A DNA stretch of 28,525 bases, from the NCBI GenBank assembly GCA_027307295.1, contig DAHUXF010000002.1, forward strand, positions 1 to 28,525, given 5' to 3'. Origin of the DNA: Acidobacteriaceae bacterium (GTDB taxonomy: Bacteria; Acidobacteriota; Terriglobia; Terriglobales; Acidobacteriaceae). Position numbers and translations under genes: made by a program. The notes beneath the pieces are model-generated. The model was not told the DNA's origin and ran no database searches. It was given only the letters and a program-made list of their open reading frames with translations. Positions within the stretch are counted from its first letter, which is position 1; the number at the start of each line of letters is the position of its first letter. Shown here piece after piece: positions 14,672-23,696 of this stretch.

Positions 14672-16279
14672 CTATCGTTTTGTTGCGAACTCCGGCCGAA
14701 TGCTCTCTGTTCCAGACCAGTACTTCTTTCGCAGTTCCTTTTTCAAGACCTTGCCGGTTCCAGTCCTGGGCAGGGCGTCAAGAAATTCCACTGAGCGCGG
14801 ACACTTATAATGCGTCAGGCGGCTACGGCAAAATTCCAGCAACTCGCTTTCAGTTGCCGATACGCCGGGCTTCATGACGACCAGCGCTTTTGGGACTTCA
14901 CCCCATCGTTCATCGGGCACCGGGATAACCGCGACTTCGTAGATGCCGGGGTGGGACAGCATTGTTTTTTCCACCTCCAGCGAGGAGATGTTCTCGCCGC
15001 CGCTCACAATAATGTCTTTCTTGCGGTCAACAATCAGCGCGTAGCCGTCTTCATCCATGGTGGCCATGTCGCCGGTGTGAAACCATCCGCCGCGCATGAC
15101 CTCAGCCGTGGCCTGAGGCTGTTTCCAATATCCGGCCATAACACCGTCACTGCGGGCAACAATTTCTCCAATGCTTTTTCCATCATGGGGAACGTCATTG
15201 CCATCGGGATCTACCACGCGGACCTCAACTCCCGGAATGGCGTGTCCAGTACTGGCCTGTTTTTCATACCGTGTGTCTCCGCTCCACTCCACACCGGCCT
15301 TCATACGTGCCGTGGTCAGCACCGGCGCTGTTTCCGTAAGGCCATAGCCGGAATAGCAAGCACATCCAAACTTTGTTTCCACTTCATGCACCAGGGTTGG
15401 AGAGGACGCAGCCCCGCCGATGCTCATGCGCTGCAAGCTCTTGAGGTTGAAGCGCGGACGCTCCGGGCAATTCACCAGTGCAGTCGCCATGGCAGGGACC
15501 ACGCTGAGTGACTGCGCGCCTTCCTGTTCAATCAGCCGGAAAACTTCAACCGGCTCAAACTTGTGCATCATTACATGCTTGCCGCCGACGTAGGTGAGCG
15601 AGTGGGCCACTCCCCAGCCATTCGCATGAAACAGCGGGATGGTGTGCAGCTCCACCGAGCTGCTGCCAGTGCCAAAGGTGATGGCCACATTGAGTGCATG
15701 CAGATAGATGTTGCGATGCGTGAGCATCACGCCCTTGGGATTGGCGCTGGTGCCGCTGGTATAGAAAAGCTCTGCCAGCGAGTTTTCGTCCACCTGCATG
15801 ATGTCTATCTGGCAGGGCGTGGCCGCTACCAGCAGTTCATCATAATTCTGCCTGACCATCCAGCCGGCATCCGGCTTGAAATCCAGCGGAACAAATGACT
15901 TCACGGTGTGAAGGTCGCCGCGAAACGAATCCACCAGTCCTTTGAACTGGTCTTCAAACAGAAGCACTGTGGCTTCTGAATCATTCAAAATATATGCCAG
16001 CTCCTGGGGGGCCAGGCGGATATTCAACGGCAGCAGAACGGCGCCGGCTTCCAGCACTCCGTAATAACCTTCCAGAAGGCGGTGGCAATTGGCTCCGAGG
16101 AAGGCCACACGATCTCCCTGCTTCACGCCCAGGCCGCGCAATGCTCCACCCAGACGCGCCGTACGCTCTGCGAATTGCGCATATGTGAAGCGTTGCTCGC
16201 CGCAAACCACGGCGGTGCGCTGCGGATATTGACGTGCAGAGTAGCGCAGAAAACGCAGAGGCGTAAGTGGAATATTCAT
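14672..16279 (-). CDS. Long/medium-chain fatty-acid-CoA ligase (AMP-forming)
   Basis: A 535-aa ANL-superfamily enzyme that activates a carboxylic acid with ATP and CoA. Motifs in order are the P-loop YTSGTSANPKGVMLTHRN (173-190), the A5 motif GYGLTETAP, the A7/A8 region GWFHTGDMATMDEDGYALIV followed by DRKKDIIVSGGENI, and the C-terminal catalytic Lys in PRTGTGKVLKKEL. The start at 16279 is chosen because homology begins at MNIPLTPLRF and GGAGGGT lies just before it; an extension to 16342 would overlap the SDR gene. It begins 16 bp after the SDR stop, so they are co-transcribed. The exact chain length or aromatic preference cannot be read from the sequence. Confidence 0.93.
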   Translation of the reverse strand: MNIPLTPLRFLRYSARQYPQRTAVVCGEQRFTYAQFAERTARLGGALRGLGVKQGDRVAFLGANCHRLLEGYYGVLEAGAVLLPLNIRLAPQELAYILNDSEATVLLFEDQFKGLVDSFRGDLHTVKSFVPLDFKPDAGWMVRQNYDELLVAATPCQIDIMQVDENSLAELFYTSGTSANPKGVMLTHRNIYLHALNVAITFGTGSSSVELHTIPLFHANGWGVAHSLTYVGGKHVMMHKFEPVEVFRLIEQEGAQSLSVVPAMATALVNCPERPRFNLKSLQRMSIGGAASSPTLVHEVETKFGCACYSGYGLTETAPVLTTARMKAGVEWSGDTRYEKQASTGHAIPGVEVRVVDPDGNDVPHDGKSIGEIVARSDGVMAGYWKQPQATAEVMRGGWFHTGDMATMDEDGYALIVDRKKDIIVSGGENISSLEVEKTMLSHPGIYEVAVIPVPDERWGEVPKALVVMKPGVSATESELLEFCRSRLTHYKCPRSVEFLDALPRTGTGKVLKKELRKKYWSGTESIRPEFATKR

Positions 16280-16295
16280 GATACCCTCCGTCGGC

Positions 16296-17087
16296 TCATG
16301 CGGATTGACCTCCATCCACCACCAAGACCAGGCCGCTGACATAAGAGGATGCGTCCGAAGCCAGGAAGACCGCCGCGCCTTTCAAATCGTGGTCCGAACC
16401 AAAGCGCCGCGCGGGAATGTGGCTGAGCAAATAGTCTTTTTTGCTTTCGAGCACCCGTTCCGACATGTGTGTAGGAAACCATCCTGGGGCAATGGCATTA
16501 ACCTGGATATTATGTCTCGCCCATTTTACTGCCAGGTCATGCGTAAATGAGATCACGCCGCCCTTGCTGGCATGGTATGCGATGGCCTGCACCGTCTCTG
16601 GCGGCGCGCCACGTATGCCGGCCACAGAGGCCATGTTGATGATCTTGCCGCGTTCCTGCTGCAACATGATTCTTCCGGCTGCCTGCGCGCAAAGGAATGT
16701 TCCCGTCAAATTGGTTTCGATGACTTTGTTCCACTCCGCCAGCGTCATTTTTTCCGTGGGCACACCCCAGGAAATGCCGGCGTTATTGATGAGAATGTCG
16801 ATGCGCCCAAAATGCGACATGGTGTCATCCACCAATTTCTGCACGCTAGCCTGGTCTTTCACATCGCATCCCAGGGCCAGGGCGCGCACGCCGAGTTTTT
16901 CCATGTCATGCGCCGCTTCTTCGCAGCGCTCTTTCTTGCGTGCACAAAGGACCAGATTGGCTCCCTCTTCGGCCAGGGCTTCCGCCATCTGCCGTCCCAG
17001 ACCAATAGATCCGCCGGTGATGATCGCCACGCGCCCCGTCAGATCAAAAAGCTTTTGTACGCTTTTGCTTGCTTCCTTTACAGCCAT
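16296..17087 (-). CDS. SDR-family NAD(P)-dependent oxidoreductase (FabG-like)
   Basis: A 263-aa classical short-chain dehydrogenase. The cofactor motif is TGGSIGLG (24-31), then CDVKD, NNAG (101-104), and the catalytic Ser (S154) with Tyr-x3-Lys YHASK (Y171, K175). IAPGWFPTHM follows, and the C-terminal DASSYVSGLVLVVDGG is typical of the gluconate 5-dehydrogenase/3-oxoacyl reductase branch. It probably oxidises or reduces a hydroxyacyl or polyol substrate; the acyl-CoA ligase 16 bp downstream points to an acyl substrate. It lies 35 bp after the ThDP enzyme gene on the same strand. A GGAG precedes the ATG at some distance. Confidence 0.92.
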   Translation of the reverse strand: MAVKEASKSVQKLFDLTGRVAIITGGSIGLGRQMAEALAEEGANLVLCARKKERCEEAAHDMEKLGVRALALGCDVKDQASVQKLVDDTMSHFGRIDILINNAGISWGVPTEKMTLAEWNKVIETNLTGTFLCAQAAGRIMLQQERGKIINMASVAGIRGAPPETVQAIAYHASKGGVISFTHDLAVKWARHNIQVNAIAPGWFPTHMSERVLESKKDYLLSHIPARRFGSDHDLKGAAVFLASDASSYVSGLVLVVDGGQSA

Positions 17088-17122
17088 AGCCTGAATGGTC
17101 TCCTTCAGGGTTCCAGAGTGAA

Positions 17123-18799
17123 CTACGAATCTTTTTTAACTATGCCCGTTGGCCGCACAATGGCGCCGGTTTCCCATGGCGCTTTCAATTCCGTGCGCCA
17201 TTCCAGCAATGATGCTCCCGGCGCATTCAGCCATTCCGGCATCTTCTGCTGCAGAGCTGCGAACGAGGTGACGCACCGGGCATCTATCCCATAGGCGCTT
17301 GCCACCTGGCAGAAATCCGGGTTCTTCAATGCCACTTCATAGGTCTGGCCGAACATGGACCGCTGAAGAAATCCTATAACGCCATAGGCTTCATCGTTGA
17401 CCAGAAGGATTTTCACAGGCAATTGGTATTGCGCCAGAGTCGCCAGCTCATGTTGCGTGTACTGAAATCCGCCGTCGCCCGCAATGCAGATCACCTTGTG
17501 CGGATTTCCGGCCTGCCGCATGGCATACGCCGCTCCAATCGCGGATGGAAGCGCATACCCTAATGTACCCGAACCGTATGGATACAAAAATGTTCGCGGC
17601 TCAAGCACAGGAAAAAACGCTGAGGCCCAATAGTTGAGGATGGATTGATCATTCACCACCACGTCATTACGGCCAAGAGATGAGCGCAAAAGCTTAAGAG
17701 CCGCATAGCTGTCCTGCCCCAGAGATTCCAATCGCTTTTCTTCAGAGGACCGGATGGCGGCAACGTCGCACCATGCGGAACGTGCCTGTACACCGCCTGA
17801 GAACGACTGTGCAATCGCGTCGATGCTGCCTGCCACAATCGTTGAGGGAAGCCGGTTCCCGGCATAAGCACGATCTTCCACCACCTGTATGTGATGCTGC
17901 GGCAACTGGAGTCCGAACCGGCCAGTATCGAACTCTGTAAGACGTGCTCCGAAAGAGAGGAGCAGATCGCTCTGCTGCAATATGTCCTGCACCGCGCCGA
18001 GACGGGAGATACAGCCCAAAGAGAGCGGATGGTCGGCAGGAAACATTCCCTTGCCGCTGGTAGTAGTAAAGACCGGGCCCTGAAGCAACTCAGCAATCTG
18101 CCAAACCGCAGCCGTGGCGCGAGCGCCTGAGCCAAGAAGAATCGCCGGCTTGCGGCTGGCTGCAATTTGCCGCTTCGCATCGTCTATGGCATCGCGGGAA
18201 AACTCCCCGTTCCCGCTGGCTGGCGCTGGAACTTCAGAAGAAACTGCGGTGACCGGAGCATGAAAGAAATCGTGTGGAATCTCTATAAATGCAGGCCCAG
18301 GCAGCGGACCATGAAACATCTCCACAGCGTGAGCAATTGCTTCAGGTATCTCGTCGGGGCGGCTTACCCGGCAGGCAAAGCGCGTGAGGGGACGGATGAT
18401 CTCCAGTTGTTCAGGAGTTTCATGAAGAGCGCCGCCTGTCCCGCCCATCAATGTTGAAGCGATATTGGACCCTAGCAGCAGCACCGGCGTATTGGATTGC
18501 AGGCTTTCCAGCAAAGGAACAAGCGTAAAGAGATTGCCTGGGCCGGTGGAAGCAAAGATGGCGGCAACCCGTCCGCTCTGGCGGTAGAAACCGTCCGCTG
18601 CGTATCCTGCGGCCTGTTCATGGCGTACTACGCAGTGATGAAAGCCCGCTGTCTGGCGAAGCACCTCATAGATGGGAATGTTATGAATGCTGGGAATGCC
18701 AAACCCGGACGTGATGCCATGATGCAGAAGGGCCGCCACCACGGCCTGCGCGCCGGTGGATTGGCCAATATTTACCGTTGTATTCGTAGCGGCAGACAT
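17123..18799 (-). CDS. Thiamine diphosphate-dependent enzyme (acetolactate synthase-like / 2-oxoacid decarboxylase type)
   Basis: A 558-aa protein with the three-domain plan of the acetolactate synthase/pyruvate oxidase family. The catalytic Glu is in VVRHEQAAGYAADGF (E61). STGPGN (84-89) and LHETPEQ (125-131) follow. The ThDP-Mg motif is GDGG (441-444) with N468 in LLVNDEAYG. LHE plus the following Q recall AruI, the 5-guanidino-2-oxopentanoate decarboxylase, but oxalyl-CoA or 2-hydroxyacyl-CoA lyase-like roles are also possible; I would not choose one. It is probably first in an operon with the SDR and acyl-CoA ligase genes, which suggests a C-C bond cleaving or forming step feeding acyl-CoA metabolism. 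There is no strong ribosome-binding site. Confidence 0.85.
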   Translation of the reverse strand: MSAATNTTVNIGQSTGAQAVVAALLHHGITSGFGIPSIHNIPIYEVLRQTAGFHHCVVRHEQAAGYAADGFYRQSGRVAAIFASTGPGNLFTLVPLLESLQSNTPVLLLGSNIASTLMGGTGGALHETPEQLEIIRPLTRFACRVSRPDEIPEAIAHAVEMFHGPLPGPAFIEIPHDFFHAPVTAVSSEVPAPASGNGEFSRDAIDDAKRQIAASRKPAILLGSGARATAAVWQIAELLQGPVFTTTSGKGMFPADHPLSLGCISRLGAVQDILQQSDLLLSFGARLTEFDTGRFGLQLPQHHIQVVEDRAYAGNRLPSTIVAGSIDAIAQSFSGGVQARSAWCDVAAIRSSEEKRLESLGQDSYAALKLLRSSLGRNDVVVNDQSILNYWASAFFPVLEPRTFLYPYGSGTLGYALPSAIGAAYAMRQAGNPHKVICIAGDGGFQYTQHELATLAQYQLPVKILLVNDEAYGVIGFLQRSMFGQTYEVALKNPDFCQVASAYGIDARCVTSFAALQQKMPEWLNAPGASLLEWRTELKAPWETGAIVRPTGIVKKDS

Positions 18800-18860
18800 T
18801 GTTGAAGATTCAAGTACGGCGCACTTAAGGTAAAAACCGGTCTGTAAATTCTCTAATAAA

Positions 18861-18897
18861 TAAAAAGACGACGGGAGATGATGCGCCCCCGTCGTCT
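18861..18897 (-). terminator. Rho-independent terminator of the TonB-dependent receptor gene
   Basis: A perfect 10-bp stem AGACGACGGG (18866-18875) and CCCGTCGTCT (18888-18897) with a 12-nt loop. On the minus strand it is followed by TTTTTATTTATT. It lies 10 bp after the receptor stop at 18907. Confidence 0.88.
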
Positions 18898-18906
18898 GGT
18901 AAAGGT

Positions 18907-20214
18907 TTAGAAGCCGATGCGAACGCCAAGTTGTATCTGGCGCGTTGGCAAGGCTGAGGTGAAGGCCAAAGGCGAACTCGGCGATAAGCTTGAGGTCCCT
19001 TTGACATTAAATGTGGTGAAGCCTGGCTGCCCACCGGCAGCCACTGGCAAGCCAAAATTTGGGCCAACGATGTTATTCACGCTGGCGAAGTTTGTGCGGT
19101 TGGCAAGATTGAAGCCTTCTGCCAGAAGTTGCAGATTGGCCTTTTCACCCATCTTGAACCGGCGCGTGATGCGCATGTCAAAGGACATAAAATCCGGCCC
19201 AAGTCCGGTATTGCGCGCTGCGCCAATGGGACGATCGTTGGTGGAATGGCGGTCGCCGTTCACATCAGTACCGGCGAGCAGGTTAAAAGGATGACCGCTG
19301 TTGTAGCGGTAAATAGGAGACAACTGGAAGCCCGAAAGGATGGGCCCGAATTTATTTCCCGTATCCACAATCGTGGCAATCACAACTTTGTGGCGCTGAT
19401 CAAAGGTAGATAAGCTCCGTTCGCCAGCCAGGTTGGCGTTATCGACTGGACCAAAGTCGCTGTTGAAGTCCGTTGTCGTATCAAAAGCCTTGCTCAGGGT
19501 GTAATTGGCCAACACGGAGAAGTGTGTGCTGAAGCGCTTCTTCACTTCCAGGATTGCTCCTTCATAGATCGACGAGCCTTTGGAGGAATAAACGTCATTC
19601 TGAAGCAACAGCGGATTGGCGAAACAATTGACGATGCCTGCTCCTTGACACTGCGGAGCAGCCCAGTTGCGGAAGGAAACATTCTGCCCGGTAGCCAGAG
19701 TTACTGTCTGGAGCGGCACCCCAGGCAAAGCGTTCGTATCGATGGCCACCGGCAACCCGATCGTATGAACGTAAATACCACTCAGAGCAACGGCCCAACC
19801 TTTTGTGATTTCACGCTCAATGCCAATCTCACCCTGCTGCGAATATGGGTTCTGATAGTTAGGCTGGCCGCTGAACAAAACGCTCAACGGAGGCACCGGA
19901 CCGGTGTGAGTGACGTTGATGCCGAACTGAGTCAGGTCTGCTGGAGTAATGCAAGCGGCATTCCCAGCGGCCGGCGTGGTGCACTGGACCTTGTTCTGTG
20001 CAAACAAAGTCTGGAAGATGACAGCAGAACTCACCGGCGAAGCAGTCAACGGCACAAACGTCTGTGCGATCGGCCGTGTACCGTTCACCAGACCCAATGT
20101 CTGCACTACGTCGGCAATCTGGCCATAGATGGGCGAGTAGAAAATTCCGTAGCCTGCGCGGACAACAGTCTTGTGGTCTTTGAAAGGATCCCAGGCAAAC
20201 GAGACGGGGAGCAA
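18907..20214 (-). CDS. TonB-dependent receptor (Oar-like), C-terminal barrel portion after a frameshift
   Basis: This frame continues the same protein as the 5' part (19859-22264). It begins with SFAWDPFKDHKTVVRAGYGI followed by FYSPIYGQ, the usual barrel segment after NNFAPR in acidobacterial receptors. It carries the remaining outer-membrane strands, including VLANYTLSKAFD, FDQRHKVVIATIVD and LLAEGFNLANRTNFASVNN. It ends in QIQLGVRIGF with the terminal Phe expected of outer membrane proteins. The apparent start (TTG at 20214) has no ribosome-binding site and no signal peptide, so it is not an independent gene. A single extra base, or loss of two, near 20201-20212 explains the break. A terminator follows directly. 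Confidence 0.85.
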   Translation of the reverse strand: MLPVSFAWDPFKDHKTVVRAGYGIFYSPIYGQIADVVQTLGLVNGTRPIAQTFVPLTASPVSSAVIFQTLFAQNKVQCTTPAAGNAACITPADLTQFGINVTHTGPVPPLSVLFSGQPNYQNPYSQQGEIGIEREITKGWAVALSGIYVHTIGLPVAIDTNALPGVPLQTVTLATGQNVSFRNWAAPQCQGAGIVNCFANPLLLQNDVYSSKGSSIYEGAILEVKKRFSTHFSVLANYTLSKAFDTTTDFNSDFGPVDNANLAGERSLSTFDQRHKVVIATIVDTGNKFGPILSGFQLSPIYRYNSGHPFNLLAGTDVNGDRHSTNDRPIGAARNTGLGPDFMSFDMRITRRFKMGEKANLQLLAEGFNLANRTNFASVNNIVGPNFGLPVAAGGQPGFTTFNVKGTSSLSPSSPLAFTSALPTRQIQLGVRIGF

Positions 20215-22264
20215 AGTTGTTCTTGTCCGTGCTCAACTTGCCATATTGCGAATCCAATTCATAACGGACGCCCACATTCAGGGTGAAGTTTGACGTCATC
20301 GCCCATTGGTCCTGGACAAAAGCGGCGGTGAACGGGCGCGGATAGTTATAGATAGGGTTTCCAAATCCCTGCTGATAGAACTGCGGCAATCCCAAAGCAA
20401 CAGATTGGAGCGAGTCTATCGGAGCGGCATTCGCTCCAGCCACCCCGCAGAGAGCCGGCACCGACAAGCACGGGCTGAGAAGACCTCCAGGCAGATTACC
20501 AAACACGAACCGGCCCGGGAAAAACGTATGCGATTCCGAGTGATTGCCCCGATACAGTTCATAACCGCCGAATTTAATGGTGTGCTTGCCGCGTGTCAGG
20601 CTTACGTTGTCAGCAAACTCATAGCGCCGCATGATGGTAAAGCTGGGAAGAAATATCTGAGTACCGAGGTTGGCAAACCCAGGAATATCAAGCCCTGCCT
20701 GACCAGGGGTGTTAGGAACAACATCGAAATTGGCGTAATTCCATTGCACACGCGCTTCATTCAGAGTCCGGGGGCTGAACTGATGGAACCAGGAGCCGAG
20801 CAGCGTATGGTCAAACGCTTTCACTGAGCTGCCGCGGGAGAAGCCGGTGAGCGACGTAAGGTCAGGATTCTCCTCCAGATCATGGCCAAAGCTATAACGC
20901 AAGGCCACCTGATTACGCTCACTGAACTGATGATCCAGGCGGGTGGAAGCAAGATAGAGGCGCGTATTGTAGGGGAATATTCCGCCATTGTTTTCAAACT
21001 GATTCACAATGTATCCGTTGCGGGCAATTTGTCCCGGACCTAAGAACGGCGAGGGGCTTGCACCTGGATCGACTGTCAGAAGGCTTTGCAGCGCTCCTGC
21101 ACACACTGCCGCAGGAAGCGTCACAAAGGCGGGAGGATTACTTCCAGGGATCGTGAGACACGGAACATTCACTCCATTGCCCTGAGCCGCGAGTCCGCCA
21201 AGGATTGGCTGTTGTGCTGCGCTGGCCCTGAAGATTGACGTGTTGGTCAATATAGGAACTGCATTCTGCGCATCGGACATAAGCCCTTCAAAGGAGCTAT
21301 AGAGGAACGTCTTGTCCTTCTTGATGGGGAAACCAACCGAGCCACCAAACTGCTCACGGCTCAAAGTGTCCTTGACATGCGTGCCATTGGCATCTGGAGC
21401 TGCAGGATTGAAAGTCGCCCCTGGCGCAAGCGCCTGGCTAACGGAAAATGGATTGGCGGCATCCAGGGCATCGTTGCGGAAATAACCGAACAGAGTGCCG
21501 TGAACATCATTGCTTCCGGACTTGGTAACGATGTTGATGGTTGCACCGCTGGCCCCGCCCAGGTCAGCTCCATAATTGCTGCGGTTGATCTGGAATTCCT
21601 GCACTGCGTCCTGGCCCATGTTCAGGCGAACGCCGCCGGAATCATCATTCACTTCGCCGCCATCCACGGTAACGCTATTGCCGCGGCCATTGCTGCCGTA
21701 GAAAGAAAGACCGCTCTGGGGCGTCTGCTTGACGCGATAGTCCTGATCGGAGGCCAGGCGGGTGGAATCAGAAACGGCGGGCGCGAGCAGAGTAAACGTA
21801 AGGTAATCGCGGCGGTTGATCGGCAATTCGCGAATGGTTTGCTCATTGACGACGCTGGCCTGCGCTCCTTTTTCTGTTTCCACTACCGGAGGCTCCGCAG
21901 TGACCTCAATTTGCTCAGATACCTGAGAGAGCTTCATGGGGAAACTAATGGTGCTGGTTTGACCCACGGTTACAACAACATTCTTTGCGATTTCCGACTG
22001 GAAGCCGGACTTCGCCACGCTGACGTTGTATGTGGCCGGCTGTAATGCGATCAGATGGAATTGGCCGCTGGCATCGGTTGTTACCGTATGCTTGATGCCT
22101 TTTCCTGCATCAGTGGCTGTCACAGTCGCATTGGCGACAACCGCTCCCTGCGGATCAGTAACGGTACCTCTGATATCGCCAGAGGTTCCGACACCCTGGG
22201 CGTAAATCATGCCGCCAAGCAGCAGGCACGTAAGAACAACTCTTAACAGATTGATTGACCTCAT
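19859..22264 (-). CDS. TonB-dependent receptor (Oar-like) with carboxypeptidase-regulatory-like domain, N-terminal portion, frameshifted
   Basis: Starts at ATG 22264 with a strong GGAGGG ribosome-binding site, then a signal peptide ending near IYAQ. Residues about 30-110 (numbered from this start) form a carboxypeptidase-regulatory-like beta-sandwich: SGDIRGTVTDPQGAVVANAT, then LQPATYNVSVAKSGFQ. The plug domain follows (QIEVTAEPPVVETEKGAQAS, RELPINRRDYLTFTLLAPAV), and then barrel strands. Homology stops at STDKNNFAPR, near 20205; the remaining 116 or so residues to 19859 are out of frame and meaningless. Joined with 18907-20214 the protein would be about 1118 aa, normal for acidobacterial receptors that import large substrates such as oligosaccharides. 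The inverted-repeat cluster at 22353-22472 lies upstream. Confidence 0.88.
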   Translation of the reverse strand: MRSINLLRVVLTCLLLGGMIYAQGVGTSGDIRGTVTDPQGAVVANATVTATDAGKGIKHTVTTDASGQFHLIALQPATYNVSVAKSGFQSEIAKNVVVTVGQTSTISFPMKLSQVSEQIEVTAEPPVVETEKGAQASVVNEQTIRELPINRRDYLTFTLLAPAVSDSTRLASDQDYRVKQTPQSGLSFYGSNGRGNSVTVDGGEVNDDSGGVRLNMGQDAVQEFQINRSNYGADLGGASGATINIVTKSGSNDVHGTLFGYFRNDALDAANPFSVSQALAPGATFNPAAPDANGTHVKDTLSREQFGGSVGFPIKKDKTFLYSSFEGLMSDAQNAVPILTNTSIFRASAAQQPILGGLAAQGNGVNVPCLTIPGSNPPAFVTLPAAVCAGALQSLLTVDPGASPSPFLGPGQIARNGYIVNQFENNGGIFPYNTRLYLASTRLDHQFSERNQVALRYSFGHDLEENPDLTSLTGFSRGSSVKAFDHTLLGSWFHQFSPRTLNEARVQWNYANFDVVPNTPGQAGLDIPGFANLGTQIFLPSFTIMRRYEFADNVSLTRGKHTIKFGGYELYRGNHSESHTFFPGRFVFGNLPGGLLSPCLSVPALCGVAGANAAPIDSLQSVALGLPQFYQQGFGNPIYNYPRPFTAAFVQDQWAMTSNFTLNVGVRYELDSQYGKLSTDKNNFAPRLVCLGSFQRPQDCCPRRLRNFLLAHLWPDCRRSADIGSGERYTADRTDVCAVDCFAGEFCCHLPDFVCTEQGPVHHAGRWECRLHYSSRPDSVRHQRHSHRSGASVERFVQRPA

Positions 22265-22738
22265 AAACCCTCCAATGTGACTGTGGCAAAGCGCGAGGAA
22301 AAATTCCGACATCCCGATACGATAGATACGAATGCAAGAACCAGTAAATACGTGAATGAATGTTCATTCATGCAATGAATGCCATGCATTCCCTTTTACT
22401 GGGCGAGTATTATCCCACAACATTCGTTCGACGTCTTCGTCAAACGAAAATCCTTCTTGCATTCAGGAATGCGCGCATCAAGGTAATACACCTGACGCAA
22501 AGCCGTACGGCAAAATCCACGGCGCTGAAAAATAGACCACTGATACTCTATGGCAAATTAAGCCTTCATGCATCAGATTTTTTAATACACAAACTCTGCA
22601 ACGCGTGGACGCCTGTAAAGAACAGCAGGATTATGAAGTTCTGCAACCTCAATTGTCAAAAATATGGTTTTGCGGATTCCTTGCTGCCCAGGGCTGCAAC
22701 TTCAGACTTGCCTCATTTCAGGCAAAAAATGAATTCAC
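22265..22738. other. AT-rich spacer with operator-like inverted repeats
   Basis: The promoter region of the receptor gene. It holds the GAATG/CATTC inverted-repeat cluster (22353-22472) and otherwise AT-rich sequence without a convincing gene; frames open across it lack ribosome-binding sites and resemble nothing. Confidence 0.5.
22353..22472. promoter_or_regulatory. Cluster of GAATG/CATTC inverted repeats (TetR/FadR-like operators)
   Basis: Three inverted repeats built from the same half-site are visible: TGAATGAA-tg-TTCATTCA (22353-22370), GAATGC-cat-GCATTC (22377-22391) and GCATTC-ag-GAATGC (22459-22472). The first closely resembles the Bacillus FadR (TetR family) box TGAATGANTANTCATTCA as I recall it. 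The cluster lies 89-208 bp upstream of the receptor start, a good place for repression. The regulator is not in this window; the repeats are seen, the function is inferred. Confidence 0.55.
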
Positions 22739-23602
22739 TCAGATTGTCTTCGTGGCATTCGCAACGGATTCAGGCTGCTCGATCCCGCGCCTTTTAAGCA
22801 ACTGGTCAGCAAACATAGAACTGGCACGGCTGGGGAAAACACGCTGGAGAATGTCCACCCGATAGGCATCGGCTCCAATCATCACTCGTTTCTTGCCCGC
22901 CAGCACACCTTTAATAATGGTATGCGCAGCCTCTTTCGGAGTAATCAACGCCACTTTCTTGAAATATTCCTTGGCCAGCCGCTGTTCCTCCGCAGTGGTG
23001 CCCCGGCCGGCCCGCGCCTGATCGGCAATGGGCGTAGCAATTCCCGCCGGATGGACCGTGGTGACCTGGATGGGCGCGCCCGTCACGCGAAACTCCTCCC
23101 GCAATGACTCACTGAAGCCACGCACAGCATATTTGCTGGTGGAATAAGCCGTCTGCCCCGGCGGCCCGCTCAGGCCAAAGATGCTGGATATGTTCACAAT
23201 GTGGGCGTCAGCCTCACGATGCAGCAGAGGCAGAAAGAACTTGCATCCATAGATCACCCCCCAAAGGTTGATCCGGATGAGCCATTCCATCTCCTCCAGG
23301 GTGGTCTGATCAAATGTTCCCAGCAGAGCTACGCCTGCATTGTTCACCAGTAAGGACGCGCGGCCAAAGTCCTTCTGCACCTGGCGGGCAAAGTCTTCAA
23401 CAGCGTCCGCCCTGGCCACGTCCACCACATAAGTGCGCGCAACCGCATCACCCAGTAATTTACGTGTCTCTTCCAGCCCGGCGCTATTGACATCGGCCAG
23501 GGCCAGTTGGGCTCCCCGCCCTGCCAGATCAATGGCCAAGGCGCGTCCAATTCCTGAAGCTGCTCCAGTAACCACTGCAACTGCACCACGTAGTTCACGC
23601 AT
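22739..23602 (-). CDS. SDR-family NAD(P)-dependent oxidoreductase
   Basis: A 287-aa short-chain dehydrogenase. The cofactor motif is TGAASGIG (12-19), with an acidic residue in LALADVNS suggesting NAD(H). NNAG is at 87-90, the catalytic Ser in NISS (about 139), and YSTSK (Y153, K157). The C-terminal region, ITPKEAAHTIIKGVLAGKKR then MIGADAYRVDILQRVFP, is typical of the group with a C-terminal membrane-proximal helix that acts on lipid or acyl substrates. The ATG at 23602 is chosen because homology begins at MRELRGAVAVVTG; the upstream TTG at 23620 is unlikely. It is divergent from the peroxiredoxin-like gene, with about 95 bp between starts. Confidence 0.92.
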   Translation of the reverse strand: MRELRGAVAVVTGAASGIGRALAIDLAGRGAQLALADVNSAGLEETRKLLGDAVARTYVVDVARADAVEDFARQVQKDFGRASLLVNNAGVALLGTFDQTTLEEMEWLIRINLWGVIYGCKFFLPLLHREADAHIVNISSIFGLSGPPGQTAYSTSKYAVRGFSESLREEFRVTGAPIQVTTVHPAGIATPIADQARAGRGTTAEEQRLAKEYFKKVALITPKEAAHTIIKGVLAGKKRVMIGADAYRVDILQRVFPSRASSMFADQLLKRRGIEQPESVANATKTI

Positions 23603-23696
23603 AGCGGCCAAGGATAACAAAAAACAGACACAAATATCTGCAAATTCATATGCAAATTTTGAATGCCGCTTTGTCTCTCCTCTTTATCTTCTATAT

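Noticed and set aside
20195..20225. Programmed ribosomal frameshift in the receptor gene
   Set aside because: No slippery heptamer or downstream structure recognised; a mutation or sequencing error is simpler.
20306..20827. Plus-strand frame opposite the TonB receptor
   Set aside because: Lies fully within the receptor gene, has no ribosome-binding site and no recognisable domain.
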